From contig NZ_BBJF01000005.1 in the NCBI RefSeq assembly GCF_000739735.1, positions 62,001-126,000 of the forward strand: a DNA stretch of 64,000 bases, read 5' to 3'. A program made the translations under genes and the position numbers. Within the stretch, counting starts at the first letter, position 1, and every line of letters starts with the position of its first letter. This document shows, piece by piece, positions 26,254 to 34,471 of the stretch. This DNA is from Paraburkholderia ginsengisoli NBRC 100965. GTDB lineage: Bacteria; Pseudomonadota; Gammaproteobacteria; Burkholderiales; Burkholderiaceae. The notes below the pieces were generated by a model. It did no database searches, was not told the origin of the DNA, and saw nothing but the letters and a program-made list of their open reading frames with translations.

Positions 26254-27021
26254 ATGAACACGCTGGCTCATCCGCTCGAACCGGACGACGCAACGCTGTC
26301 CGCCATGCTGTCGCACTTCAGGTTGCTGGAGCCGGTGTTCGACGCGATGCCGGACGTCGTGTTCTTCGTGAAGGATGCCGATGCGCGCTACGCGCTCGTC
26401 AACCGCACGCTGGCTTCGCGCTGCGGCTTCAAGGAAAAGGCCGCGCTCCTCGGCAAGACCGCCGAGGACGTGTTCCCGCGCCGCTTCGGGCGCATCTATA
26501 CGGCGCAGGACAAGGCGATCATCGGCGTCGGCAGTCAGATGCTCGATCAACTGGAACTGCATCTGTATCCCGGCCGGCAGCCCGGCTGGTGCCTCACGTG
26601 CAAGCAACCGCTGCGGGACCCGGCGGGCAAGGTGGTCGGGCTCGCCGGTATTTCCCGCGATCTGAAAGCCGACGAGAGCAGCCACCCGGCCTACAGCCGG
26701 CTTGCGGCGGTCGTTCAGTCGATCCAGGAAAACTACGTGCAGCCGTTGAATCTGAAGCAGCTTGCCGCGATGGCGGATATGTCCGTCGCGCAACTGGAGC
26801 GCTATTTTCACAAGGTGTTTCACCTGACCCCGCGCCAGGTGCTACTGAAAACGCGTCTGGACGCGGCTACCGCATTGCTGGTTTCGCACGACAAGGTCAC
26901 CGACGTCGCCGCGCTGTGCGGCTACACCGACCACAGCGCATTCACGCGGCAATTCAAAGCGACCGTCGGCGTCACGCCGAGCGAATACCGGATGCTGCTA
27001 CACGGCACAGCTCGGAGCTGA
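26254..27021 (+). CDS. PAS-AraC family transcriptional regulator
   Basis: A 255-aa regulator. Residues ~25-145 form a PAS-like sensory domain (DAMPDVVFFVKDADARYALVNRTLASRCGF, ending GLAGISRDLK). Residues ~155-250 are an AraC/XylS DNA-binding domain with two helix-turn-helix motifs (LKQLAAMADMSVAQLERYFHKVFHLTPRQVL, and VTDVAALCGYTDHSAFTRQFKATVGVTPSEYR). The ATG at 26254 follows a GGGAGA site. It directly follows the hydroxyproline operon and is the likely activator, similar in position to the AraC-type LhpR of Pseudomonas. The N-terminal PAS fold is not the usual AraC cupin. Confidence 0.88.
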   Translation: MNTLAHPLEPDDATLSAMLSHFRLLEPVFDAMPDVVFFVKDADARYALVNRTLASRCGFKEKAALLGKTAEDVFPRRFGRIYTAQDKAIIGVGSQMLDQLELHLYPGRQPGWCLTCKQPLRDPAGKVVGLAGISRDLKADESSHPAYSRLAAVVQSIQENYVQPLNLKQLAAMADMSVAQLERYFHKVFHLTPRQVLLKTRLDAATALLVSHDKVTDVAALCGYTDHSAFTRQFKATVGVTPSEYRMLLHGTARS

Positions 27022-27031
27022 GCCGCCGCAC

Positions 27032-27361
27032 ATGGTTCGTCGCAGGCACCACTACTACGTGTACGTCGTCGCGCTGGACGACGCGGTCTGGAACGAGGCG
27101 CGCTTTCGCCGCGCGAATCCGGACTACCGGTTCGACAAACCCTGCGTGTACGTGGGGATGACGGGACTGGACCCCGACTTGCGCTTCGACCGGCATAAGG
27201 CCGGCATTCAGGCCAACCGCTATGTGCGCGATTACGGCTTGCGTCTCGTGCCTGAGCTGTACGACGTGTTCAATCCCATGCCTTACCGGGGCGCACAGGA
27301 TATGGAAGTGGAACTGGCGATCGGCCTGCGCGAAGCGGGATACGGCGTGTGGCAGGCGTGA
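27032..27361 (+). CDS. Stand-alone GIY-YIG-like nuclease-fold protein
   Basis: A 109-aa protein that looks like an isolated GIY-YIG domain. The first motif appears as YYVYVVAL and the second as CVYVGMTG (in place of GIY and YIG). Arginines follow (DLRFDRHKAG), and a Glu-containing helix is near the end (MEVELAIGLREAGYGVW), matching the order of catalytic residues in the fold. It lacks any DNA-binding extension. It begins 10 bases after the AraC gene and may be read through from it. Whether it is an active nuclease is unknown. Confidence 0.72.
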   Translation: MVRRRHHYYVYVVALDDAVWNEARFRRANPDYRFDKPCVYVGMTGLDPDLRFDRHKAGIQANRYVRDYGLRLVPELYDVFNPMPYRGAQDMEVELAIGLREAGYGVWQA

Positions 27362-27508
27362 GGCGGGTGGAGTGTTGCGGCGTGCTGGATGTTGGCACGG
27401 ACTGCTTGTGTAGTGCTTGCCTGGCGCGCAAGGGGCCGAAGCGGGTCGAGCCCGGGACCGTGGGACTTCTGCGCGGGCGCGCGAGCCGGTGGCCTCGGAC
27501 GGCTCGCG

Positions 27509-27769
27509 TTACTTGACGCCGAGCCCGCGCAGCACCGCGTTGCCCTCGCTCGTCAGACGGATGTGCGACGAACCGGCGTCGCCGGAAACCGTTTCGATCA
27601 GGCCGGCTTCGTGAAGCCGCGGAATCTCGGGTTTCGCGGACGCGTCGATCGGCGCATGCAGCAACAGCAGCAGCGTCGCCAGTTCGTGGTGGCTCAGCAG
27701 ACGGCGCAGCATGGTGGGACGCTTGGCCGGCGCAGGCGTGTCGTTCGTGTTGTGTTCGGCTTGGTTCAT
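27509..27769 (-). CDS. Small winged-helix-like protein, unknown function
   Basis: An 86-aa protein; I choose the ATG at 27769, with a GTG at 27778 as an alternative. After a polar N-terminus of about 20 residues it shows a short helical core (LLSHHELATLLLLLHAPI) and a sequence like a winged helix (IPRLHEAGLIETVSG, then SHIRLTSEGNAVLRGLGVK). This resembles the small MarR/PadR-type wing, but I cannot assign a family. No partner gene is apparent. Confidence 0.6.
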   Translation of the reverse strand: MNQAEHNTNDTPAPAKRPTMLRRLLSHHELATLLLLLHAPIDASAKPEIPRLHEAGLIETVSGDAGSSHIRLTSEGNAVLRGLGVK

Positions 27770-27933
27770 GGTGCGCACCTCGTGCGGGTCGTGTCCGGGG
27801 GATCATGCGGACGAAGTCTTAAACGATTCTTAAGAGTCATTGTCCCGTAATACCGTGACATGAAGATTGCAATGGGACAACTTTTCGCATGTCCGCTGAT
27901 CGTCCCGCTTACACGCCCTTACGCCACCGACCC

Positions 27934-28266
27934 TTATGGGGCGCAGGTTTTGCCGGCCGATTCGAGCCACAGGTTGCTGACGTGACGCTTGCCCGCATAG
28001 AAACGGTAAGTCGTCGCGCCATTGTCGCTACGTACCTTGATGATGTTCGAGTCGCCGAAGTCGAGCATCTGGCCTTGCGGGATCGCCGTGGATTTGAACG
28101 CGGCGTTGTGTTTGGTGGCGACCTGGGTCAGGCAGGCGACCACGTCGTCGACGGAGCGCTGCGTGGCGGTGTCGGTGACGGGCTCGCCAGCATCCGGATT
28201 CTTCTGGAAGTACGCGCAAGCGCTGAGGAGCAGGGGAACTGACAGGACTACGGCAAACTTCTTCAT
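27934..28266 (-). CDS. Small putative lipoprotein
   Basis: A 110-aa exported protein. The N-terminus has a lipoprotein signal peptide with lipobox LLLSAC (Cys near residue 17), so it should be lipid-anchored, probably in the outer membrane. The mature part contains a strand-rich segment (KSTAIPQGQMLDFGDSNIIKVRSDNGATTYRFYAGKR) and one more pair of cysteines (VACL, KTCAP). The family is not recognised. It is transcribed away from the quiC 3' region. Confidence 0.75.
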   Translation of the reverse strand: MKKFAVVLSVPLLLSACAYFQKNPDAGEPVTDTATQRSVDDVVACLTQVATKHNAAFKSTAIPQGQMLDFGDSNIIKVRSDNGATTYRFYAGKRHVSNLWLESAGKTCAP

Positions 28267-28518
28267 AACTCTCCTGGCGTTTCATTCGGCCGACGGGTGG
28301 ATGCGACGCCCCGCACATGGCGCAGCCGCGCGACGTGGGCCGCAAAATCAGGCGCCATTATATCGGGGGCGGCGCGGATGCCCGAGCCGGGGTCGCATGT
28401 GGCGTGCCTGAGGGGCGGGGCACGACGGGCCAATCGAGGCGGCCGAACCGATAAAACGGTTAAAAACGGAACGGCTGGAACCGCTGTATCTGCCCGAGAC
28501 TCGCGCGAGTGGCCCGAA
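28267..28518. other. Intergenic region upstream of the lipoprotein
   Basis: About 250 bases of non-coding sequence, followed directly by the duplicated quiC tail. No gene, operator or terminator recognised. Confidence 0.35.
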
Positions 28519-28757
28519 GTTCCGGCAAACGCGGGAACGGCTTCCCGCGTCGCCGAAATCCGCGCTACTTGCGCCGCTGCGCCTGCGCGGCGAGCCGCAC
28601 CGCCGCGTTAGCCGCGCCGTAACCGTCGTAGCCGCCGGGTTCCGGCAAACGCAGGAACGGCTTCCCGCGTCGCCGAAATCCGCCTACTTGCGCCGCTGCG
28701 CCTGCGCGGCGAGCCGCACCGCCGCGTTGGCCGCGCCGTAACCGTCGTAACCGCCGC
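28519..28757 (-). repeat. Tandem duplication (about 119-120 bp unit) of the 3' end of quiC
   Basis: Copy A (28519-28637) and copy B (28639-28757) are nearly identical. Copy B contains the last ~24 codons and stop of quiC plus 45 bases of trailer; copy A repeats the same C-terminal coding segment and trailer beyond the stop. Copies differ by one indel just before the stop (CGCGCTA against CGCCTA) and a few substitutions. The trailer carries a hairpin with a 9-bp stem (28529-28537 with 28542-28550), which is intact in copy A and weakened in copy B. Confidence 0.92.
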
Positions 28758-30567
28758 GCCGCTCGACGATCTCCATGAAGAAGCGCTGATCCAGCTGTTC
28801 CGTGTAAGCGTGGAAAAACTCGCCGCCGCGCTCGTCGCGGTCGTACAGGATGTTGTTGACGCGCAGCGCCTCCAGCATGTCGTCCGGCAACGCGTAACGC
28901 GCGGCGAGGTCCTCGTAGTAATTACGTGGAATGCGCAACACTGGCAGGCCGTCCGCAACGAATTCGGGAATCGCGCTGAAGATATCGCCGGTGCTGAACG
29001 CGACGTGGTTCAGGCCGGAGCCGTGATACGTGTGCAGCGCCTCGGCCACCGCCGTGTGGTGATCGACCGATGCGTTCAGCACGATCCGCACCGACCCGTC
29101 GTGGCTGCGCAGCGCGCGGCTGCGCACGAGGCCGTACGGGTCCGGCACCAGCACGCCCGGCTCCGCCTGGAAGCCTAGCGCGGTGCGCAGGAACAGCACC
29201 CACGTATCCAGCGAATTCGCCGGCACCGACAGGCACACATGATCGATGCGCGACAGCGGGCCGACTTCGGTCGGACCGTTGACGTCGGTGAGAACGAAGT
29301 CGGCTTCGAATAGCGTGGGCTGATCCGGCGTTTCGTCGACGAAATAGTTCAGGCTGCTGTCGGGCGCCTGCACGGCGGGCAGCACCCGCTCGTTCGGGCC
29401 GATCTGGCCGGAGAACGGCGCGTAGCCGAAGCCGGCCGCGCGCTCGAACGCCTGGTTGGCGTCGTCCACGCGAAACGCCGACGCGCACAGCGACAAACCA
29501 TGCTGCTGGAAGAACGCGTTCGCGAACGAATCCGGCTCCGCGTTCAGCACGATCGACGCCGCGCCATGCTGGAACAGCGTCACGTCTTTCGAACGATGCT
29601 GGCCGGCCTGGCGAAAGCGCAGCTTGCCGAGCCAGTCGACGAGTTGCGCGCGCGTCGTATGATCGACCGCGAATTCGAGGAATTGATAGCCGACGTGCGC
29701 GGGCGCCGCCGGCGAGCGATACAGGTCGCCGACCGGCTGCTGCGTCGTTTCGAGCAACGCGCGGGTCTGCTCTTCGAGGAATAGCAGCGAGCGGTGGCCG
29801 TCCGCGGCCGTGATCGTGGTGGGGGCGGCGCGAAAGCCGTCGTTGAAAATCTCCAGCGACAGCGGGCCTTGGTAGCCGGTTTTCACGACTTGCGCGGTGA
29901 AGTTCGCCAGATCGAAATCGCCCTGACCTGGGAAGCAACGGTAGTGGCGGCTCCATTCGAGCACGTCCATCGCGAGCTTCGGCGCATCGGCGATCTGCAC
30001 GAACGCGATGCGATCGCCCGGAATGTCGGCGATCGCGTCGACCGTATCGTTCAGTGAAAGCGTATGAAAACTGTCGAGCACGAGCCCGAGATTAGGATGG
30101 TTCACCGCATCGACGAGCTTCCACGCGTGGCGGTAAGTCTTCACATGCTTGCCCCACGCGAGCGCCTCGTAGCCGGCGATCACGCCGGCCGCTTCAGCCG
30201 CGCGGGCCAGCGCGCCGAGTTGATCGATCATCAGCGCATCGTCGCCGATGGTGTCCGGCGACACATTGCTGCACACCAGAATGCGGTCCGTGCCGAGTTC
30301 GTGCATCACGTCGAACTTGCGTTTCGCGCGGTCGAGATTGCGTTCGAGACGCTCCGGACTCACCCCGTCGAAATCGCGGAACGGCTGGAACAGCATGATC
30401 TTCAGCCCGAGATCGTCGGCGATGCGACGCACGTCGGCGGGAGAGCCGTCGAAATAGAGCAGATCGTTCTCGAAGATCTCGACGCCTTCGAAGCCCGCCG
30501 CCCGGATCGCGGTCAACTTCTCGACGAGGGTTCCGCTAATCGATACGGTGGCAATCGAACGTTGCAT
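28684..30567 (-). CDS. quiC: 3-dehydroshikimate dehydratase (sugar isomerase-like/HPPD-like fusion)
   Basis: A 627-aa two-domain protein of the QuiC group, which converts 3-dehydroshikimate to protocatechuate. Residues ~1-280 are an AP-endonuclease-2/sugar isomerase TIM barrel with metal-site segments (GYEALAWGKHVKTY, LVLDSFHTL, FVQIADAP, LSLEIFNDGFR). Residues ~290-625 resemble 4-hydroxyphenylpyruvate dioxygenase VOC modules (IDHVCLSVPANSLDTWVLF, GLNHVAFSTGDIF, FFMEIVERRGGYDGYGAAN). The ATG at 30567 has an AGGAG site. It is divergent from aroQ, aroE-like and an MFS gene, which together form a quinate/shikimate degradation locus. Its 3' end lies in a tandem duplication. Confidence 0.93.
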   Translation of the reverse strand: MQRSIATVSISGTLVEKLTAIRAAGFEGVEIFENDLLYFDGSPADVRRIADDLGLKIMLFQPFRDFDGVSPERLERNLDRAKRKFDVMHELGTDRILVCSNVSPDTIGDDALMIDQLGALARAAEAAGVIAGYEALAWGKHVKTYRHAWKLVDAVNHPNLGLVLDSFHTLSLNDTVDAIADIPGDRIAFVQIADAPKLAMDVLEWSRHYRCFPGQGDFDLANFTAQVVKTGYQGPLSLEIFNDGFRAAPTTITAADGHRSLLFLEEQTRALLETTQQPVGDLYRSPAAPAHVGYQFLEFAVDHTTRAQLVDWLGKLRFRQAGQHRSKDVTLFQHGAASIVLNAEPDSFANAFFQQHGLSLCASAFRVDDANQAFERAAGFGYAPFSGQIGPNERVLPAVQAPDSSLNYFVDETPDQPTLFEADFVLTDVNGPTEVGPLSRIDHVCLSVPANSLDTWVLFLRTALGFQAEPGVLVPDPYGLVRSRALRSHDGSVRIVLNASVDHHTAVAEALHTYHGSGLNHVAFSTGDIFSAIPEFVADGLPVLRIPRNYYEDLAARYALPDDMLEALRVNNILYDRDERGGEFFHAYTEQLDQRFFMEIVERRGGYDGYGAANAAVRLAAQAQRRK

Positions 30568-30908
30568 GAACGGCTCCTGCAAAAACAGTCAGAACGACAG
30601 TTGAAGAATACGCGTAATGGCCGGCGCGCCGCGTTCGGCGCTTGCATACGTTTGCCTTGCATGCGTCTGCCGCAAGACATGCTGCAATGCGAGAAGCAGG
30701 CGGGTCCATCACGTGCATCCGCAAGACGCAGGCCAGAATTACCCACTCTAACGGAAGTTTCGCCAGTCTATACAAACTAACTAGATGGTACAAATTCGTA
30801 GAAACCCCCAATGACGACACGCGCCAATGGGTGCACACTTCGTTCCACGTCGTGAAGCAGCCACGCGATGGTGTGGTGCGCTGCGTGCCTTACTTTGCAG
30901 GAGTCGTC
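30568..30908. promoter_or_regulatory. Divergent promoter region quiC / aroQ
   Basis: About 340 bases between divergent catabolic units. A less GC-rich core (~30735-30810) contains TACAAA twice in direct orientation and an imperfect dyad around CTAACTAG, flanked by GTTTC and GAAAC. This is a plausible regulator site, but the dyad is weak. No adjacent dedicated regulator is visible; the nearest TetR gene is 17 kb away. Confidence 0.4.
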
Positions 30909-31364
30909 ATGAGTTTTGCCTCCGTCCTGGTCCTCAACGGACCGAATCTCAATCTGCTCGGCACGCGCGAGCCGGCCATCTACGGCGCGGAAACGCTCGA
31001 CGATGTGGCGAAACTCTGCCGCGACGCGGGCGAGCGCCTCGGCCTTGCGGTCGACTTCTGCCAGTCGAACGCCGAGCATCAACTGATCGACTGGCTGCAT
31101 GCTGCGCGCACCAAGGTCGACGGCATCGTGATCAATCCGGCCGCTTACACGCATACGTCGGTGGCGATTGCCGACGCACTGTCCGCGATCGACAAGCCGG
31201 TCGTCGAAGTGCATATCTCGAACGTGCATCGCCGCGAGGCGTTCCGCCATCACTCGTATGTGTCGGCGGTGGCGGAGGCGATCATCGTCGGTTGCGGCAC
31301 ACAGGGCTACGTCTTCGCGTTGGAGCGGATGGCGACCATTCTTAAGAATAGGGCGGCGAAATGA
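30909..31364 (+). CDS. aroQ: Type II 3-dehydroquinate dehydratase
   Basis: A 151-aa type II dehydroquinase, which interconverts 3-dehydroquinate and 3-dehydroshikimate. The family signature [20 protein letters not shown] (with the catalytic Tyr loop) opens the protein. [16 protein letters not shown] and [21 protein letters not shown] carry the other active-site residues. The ATG at 30909 follows AGGAG. Its place beside quiC and a shikimate dehydrogenase-like gene points to a degradative role, as a second copy beside the biosynthetic gene expected elsewhere. The stop overlaps the next start (ATGA). Confidence 0.95.
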   Translation: MSFASVLVLNGPNLNLLGTREPAIYGAETLDDVAKLCRDAGERLGLAVDFCQSNAEHQLIDWLHAARTKVDGIVINPAAYTHTSVAIADALSAIDKPVVEVHISNVHRREAFRHHSYVSAVAEAIIVGCGTQGYVFALERMATILKNRAAK

Positions 31365-32287
31365 ACGTACAAGCGAACTCACAACCGGACTCGCGCGTAA
31401 GCGTCCCGGCGAATGCATTGGCCAGCTCACAGGCTACCCCGCATTCGTATCTCGTCGGTCTGATCGGTTCGGGCATTAGCGGCTCGCTGACGCCGGCCAT
31501 GCACGAGGAAGAGGGCAGCAAGCTCGGCCTGCACTACGTGTACCGCCGCATCGATCTGGAGGCGTTGAAGCTCGACGCCGCCGCGCTGCCGGACCTGCTG
31601 ACCGCCGCCGAGCGCATGGGCTTCAACGGTCTGAACATCACGTATCCGTGCAAGCAGGCGGTGATTCCGCTGCTCGACGAACTGTCCGACGACGCGCGCG
31701 CACTCGGCGCGGTCAACACCGTGCTGTTCAAGGACGGCAAGCGCATCGGCCACAACACCGACTGGTCCGGTTTCGCGCGCGCGTTCCAGCGTGGCTTGCC
31801 GGACGTGTCGCTCGAACGCGTCGTGCAACTCGGCGCGGGCGGCGCGGGCGCGGCGGTCGCGCACGCGGCGCTGCAGATGGGCGCGAAGTCGCTCACGCTA
31901 TTCGACGTGGACGCCACGCGCGCCGCATCGCTCGCCGATGAATTGCAAAAGCGCTTCCCGGCCAGCACGGTCAGCGCGGGCACCGACCTCAAGGAGTCGC
32001 TCGCCGCGGCCAACGGTCTGATTCACGCGACGCCCACCGGCATGGCGAAATTGCCCGGTCTGCCGTTGCCGGTCGAATTGCTGCACCGCGATCTGTGGGT
32101 CGCGGACATCGTTTACTTCCCCATCCGCACCGCGCTGTTGCAGGCGGCCGAAGCGCTCGGCTGCCGCACGTTGAGCGGCGGCGGCATGGCGGTGTATCAG
32201 GCGGTCGACGCGATGCGCATCTTCACGGGGCTCGAGCCGGACGCCGAACGCGTGTACACGCACTTCCAGTCGTTGTTGCAAAAATAA
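31361..32287 (+). CDS. aroE: Shikimate/quinate dehydrogenase-like protein
   Basis: A 308-aa NAD(P)-dependent dehydrogenase of the AroE family. The substrate domain has [26 protein letters not shown] and the catalytic lysine block [14 protein letters not shown]; the aspartate is in GHNTDWSGF. The cofactor domain shows [31 protein letters not shown] differs from the biosynthetic SxSPxxHN pattern and is typical of catabolic quinate/shikimate dehydrogenases. The first ~25 residues are an unconserved tail. It is translationally coupled to aroQ (ATGA). Whether quinate, shikimate or both is the substrate needs testing. Confidence 0.9.
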   Translation: MNVQANSQPDSRVSVPANALASSQATPHSYLVGLIGSGISGSLTPAMHEEEGSKLGLHYVYRRIDLEALKLDAAALPDLLTAAERMGFNGLNITYPCKQAVIPLLDELSDDARALGAVNTVLFKDGKRIGHNTDWSGFARAFQRGLPDVSLERVVQLGAGGAGAAVAHAALQMGAKSLTLFDVDATRAASLADELQKRFPASTVSAGTDLKESLAAANGLIHATPTGMAKLPGLPLPVELLHRDLWVADIVYFPIRTALLQAAEALGCRTLSGGGMAVYQAVDAMRIFTGLEPDAERVYTHFQSLLQK

Positions 32288-32311
32288 CCAGAGCGAGGAG
32301 ACAAGCCCGAC

Positions 32312-33679
32312 ATGTCGCAACCGATTCAATCCAGTTCTTCCGGCACGCCGCATCAGAACGGCGCCGCGATCGGCGGCACGCGCCGCTCGAAGGCCCGCTA
32401 TCAGATTCTCGGACTGCTTGCAGTCGGCACGATGATCAACTATCTGGACCGCACGGTGCTCGGCATCGCGGCGCCGCAGTTGACGAAAGAGCTCGGCATC
32501 AACGCCGCGATGATGGGCCTGCTGTTCTCCGTCTTTTCATGGAGCTACGTGGCCGCGCAAATTCCGGGCGGTCTGTTTCTCGACCGCTTTGGCAGCAAGC
32601 TGACCTACTTTCTGTCGATGACGTTCTGGTCGCTGTGCACGCTCGCGCAAGGGCTCGTGCACGGCATCGGCGGATTGTTCGCGTTTCGTCTGGGCCTCGG
32701 CGTGTCGGAGGCGCCATGCTTTCCGACCAATAGCCGCGTGGTGGCGACCTGGTTCCCGCAGAGCGAACGCGCGATGGCGACTGGCACCTATACCGTCGGC
32801 GAATATATCGGCCTCGCGTTTTTCAGCCCGTTCCTGTTTATGCTGATGGGCGCGTTCGGCTGGCGCTCGCTGTTCTACGTGGTGGGCGGCGTGGGCATCG
32901 TGTTCGGTCTGATCTGGTGGATGTTCTATCGCGAACCGCATGAGCATCCGTCGGCCAACCAGGAAGAACTCGACTACATCGAAGCGGGCGGCGGTCTCAC
33001 GCAACGCAAGAAGAGCGCGAATGCAGCGGCGGCTGCGGCTCCCGCGAAGAGCGGCTTCGAATGGCGCACCATTGGGCGTCTGCTCAAGCATCGTCAACTG
33101 ACGGGGATCTGCCTCGGCCAGTTCGCCGGCAACTCGACGCTGGTGTTCTTCCTCACGTGGTTCCCGACGTACCTCGCCACCGAGCGTCACATGGCGTGGC
33201 TGAAGATCGGCTTCTTCGCGATCATGCCGTTCATCGCGGCGTCGATCGGCGTGATGTTCGGCGGCGTGTTCTCGGACTGGCTGCTGCGTCGCGGCAAGTC
33301 GGCGAATGTCGCGCGCAAGCTGCCGATCATCGCCGGCCTGCTGCTCGCGTCGACGATCATTCTCGCGAACTATGTCGAGAGCAACGTGGTGGTGATCGCG
33401 ATTCTGTCGGTGGCGTTCTTCGCGCAAGGGATGGCTGCGCTCGGCTGGACGCTGGTGTCGGACATCGCGCCCGAAGGGCTGCTCGGGGTGACCGGCGGCA
33501 TCTTCAACTTCGCCGCCAACCTGGCTGGGATCATTACGCCGCTAGTGGTGGGCTTCATTGTTGCGGCGACCGGGTCGTTCGTTGGTGCGCTGGTGTTTAT
33601 CGGCGCGGTCGCTTTGATTGGCGCGCTGTCGTACATCTTTATCGTTGGCGATATCAAGCGGATCGTACTGGTGGATTGA
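32312..33679 (+). CDS. MFS transporter (anion:cation symporter family), probable shikimate/quinate uptake
   Basis: A 455-aa transporter of the ACS group (tartrate, hexuronate and phthalate porters). TM1 shows GTMINYLDRTVLGIAAPQLTKELG and motif A appears as GGLFLDRFGSKLTYFLSM; the segment RLGLGVSEAPCFPTNSRVVATWFPQSERAMATG is diagnostic for the family. A hydrophilic central loop carries an Ala-rich run (ANAAAAAAPAK). It lies 24 bases after the dehydrogenase gene and ends the operon before a strong terminator. Its context suggests import of quinate or shikimate. Confidence 0.92.
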   Translation: MSQPIQSSSSGTPHQNGAAIGGTRRSKARYQILGLLAVGTMINYLDRTVLGIAAPQLTKELGINAAMMGLLFSVFSWSYVAAQIPGGLFLDRFGSKLTYFLSMTFWSLCTLAQGLVHGIGGLFAFRLGLGVSEAPCFPTNSRVVATWFPQSERAMATGTYTVGEYIGLAFFSPFLFMLMGAFGWRSLFYVVGGVGIVFGLIWWMFYREPHEHPSANQEELDYIEAGGGLTQRKKSANAAAAAAPAKSGFEWRTIGRLLKHRQLTGICLGQFAGNSTLVFFLTWFPTYLATERHMAWLKIGFFAIMPFIAASIGVMFGGVFSDWLLRRGKSANVARKLPIIAGLLLASTIILANYVESNVVVIAILSVAFFAQGMAALGWTLVSDIAPEGLLGVTGGIFNFAANLAGIITPLVVGFIVAATGSFVGALVFIGAVALIGALSYIFIVGDIKRIVLVD

Positions 33680-33710
33680 ACGGGTTTTAGTTCTTTTTAT
33701 TCGGTCGATG

Positions 33711-33750
33711 AAAAAAAACGGGACGTGGCGTGGGCCACGTCCCGTTTTTT
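33711..33750 (+). terminator. Strong rho-independent terminator of the quinate operon
   Basis: A-run, ACGGGACGTGG (33718-33728), 6-base loop, CCACGTCCCGT (33735-33745), T-run. Possibly bidirectional. Confidence 0.92.
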
Positions 33751-34282
33751 ATTTGGTCATTTAGTGCTGGGGGGTGGATGGTTGTTGCGGGGTGGTTGGG
33801 GGCAACGTGATCGCGCTTTCTTTCGTCGCGCGTAACGGCAGGATTTCTAACTATTGAGGACGCGAGGGCGATCAAGGTGTCTAGTTGACCCGCCTGCCGG
33901 TCGCATAAATCGAACGCTGGTAGGACGAGCTTTTCGTACTGGAGTGCATCTACTGGTTGACGCGAAGCCGGTTGATTTCTGATGGGCCGGGGTATGGTGC
34001 GTAGACGGCTGACGGACCTTGGTGGCTCATGCCGCTCCATCCGGTACCAGCCGGGTGCCCGAGATCGGAAACCGCGGAGGTCCGAAATCGACCTATTCGG
34101 TCACTCGATCCTGAAATGTGAATAGTCCACTACCGAGTGAAAATGCGACGGTCGTAGAAGCAGTCATTCAGGGGGTGAGACGCGACGGTAGCAACTGGTC
34201 ACTATGCCGCCGCGTCCAAAATCGTCATTCGCGGGAAGTTGGTGTCGTTCGCGGTTAAGACTCGGTGGAAATCAACACCGAG
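33751..34282. other. Gene-poor stretch, possibly decayed sequence
   Basis: About 530 bases with no supported gene. A 117-codon minus-strand frame (33687-34040) runs through the terminator and has no coding character. The base composition is less regular than in the flanking operons, which fits a remnant of accessory DNA. I cannot identify its source. Confidence 0.4.
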
Positions 34283-34471
34283 TCAACGGTCAGTGACGTC
34301 GAAAGCGACTATTTCGTATCCAGAATCAGCGTACTTATTCGCCGCTTCTTCGGCTTCTTCACGGGAAAGAAAGCGCTTCGCTTCTTTTATCTCCGGCGCG
34401 AGGCCAATGTCGCCATCCTCCGCGCTGCAAAGAAACTTTTCGCCGGTTTTGACAACGTAAGCGCTGGTCAT
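34283..34471 (-). CDS. Small acidic protein, unknown function
   Basis: A 62-aa protein with a near-perfect GGAGG ribosome site six bases before the ATG at 34471. Its sequence looks globular: TSAYVVKTGEKFLCSAEDG, then an acidic helix SREEAEEAANKYADSGYEIVAF. This beta-alpha-beta pattern suggests a real small domain, but the family is not recognised. It is isolated between non-coding stretches. Codon use is less GC-biased than its neighbours, which may mean acquired DNA. Confidence 0.6.
   Translation of the reverse strand: MTSAYVVKTGEKFLCSAEDGDIGLAPEIKEAKRFLSREEAEEAANKYADSGYEIVAFDVTDR

Noticed and set aside
33687..34040. 117-codon minus-strand frame after the quinate operon
   Set aside because: It starts in ordinary sequence, crosses the strong terminator hairpin and shows no domain or ribosome site.
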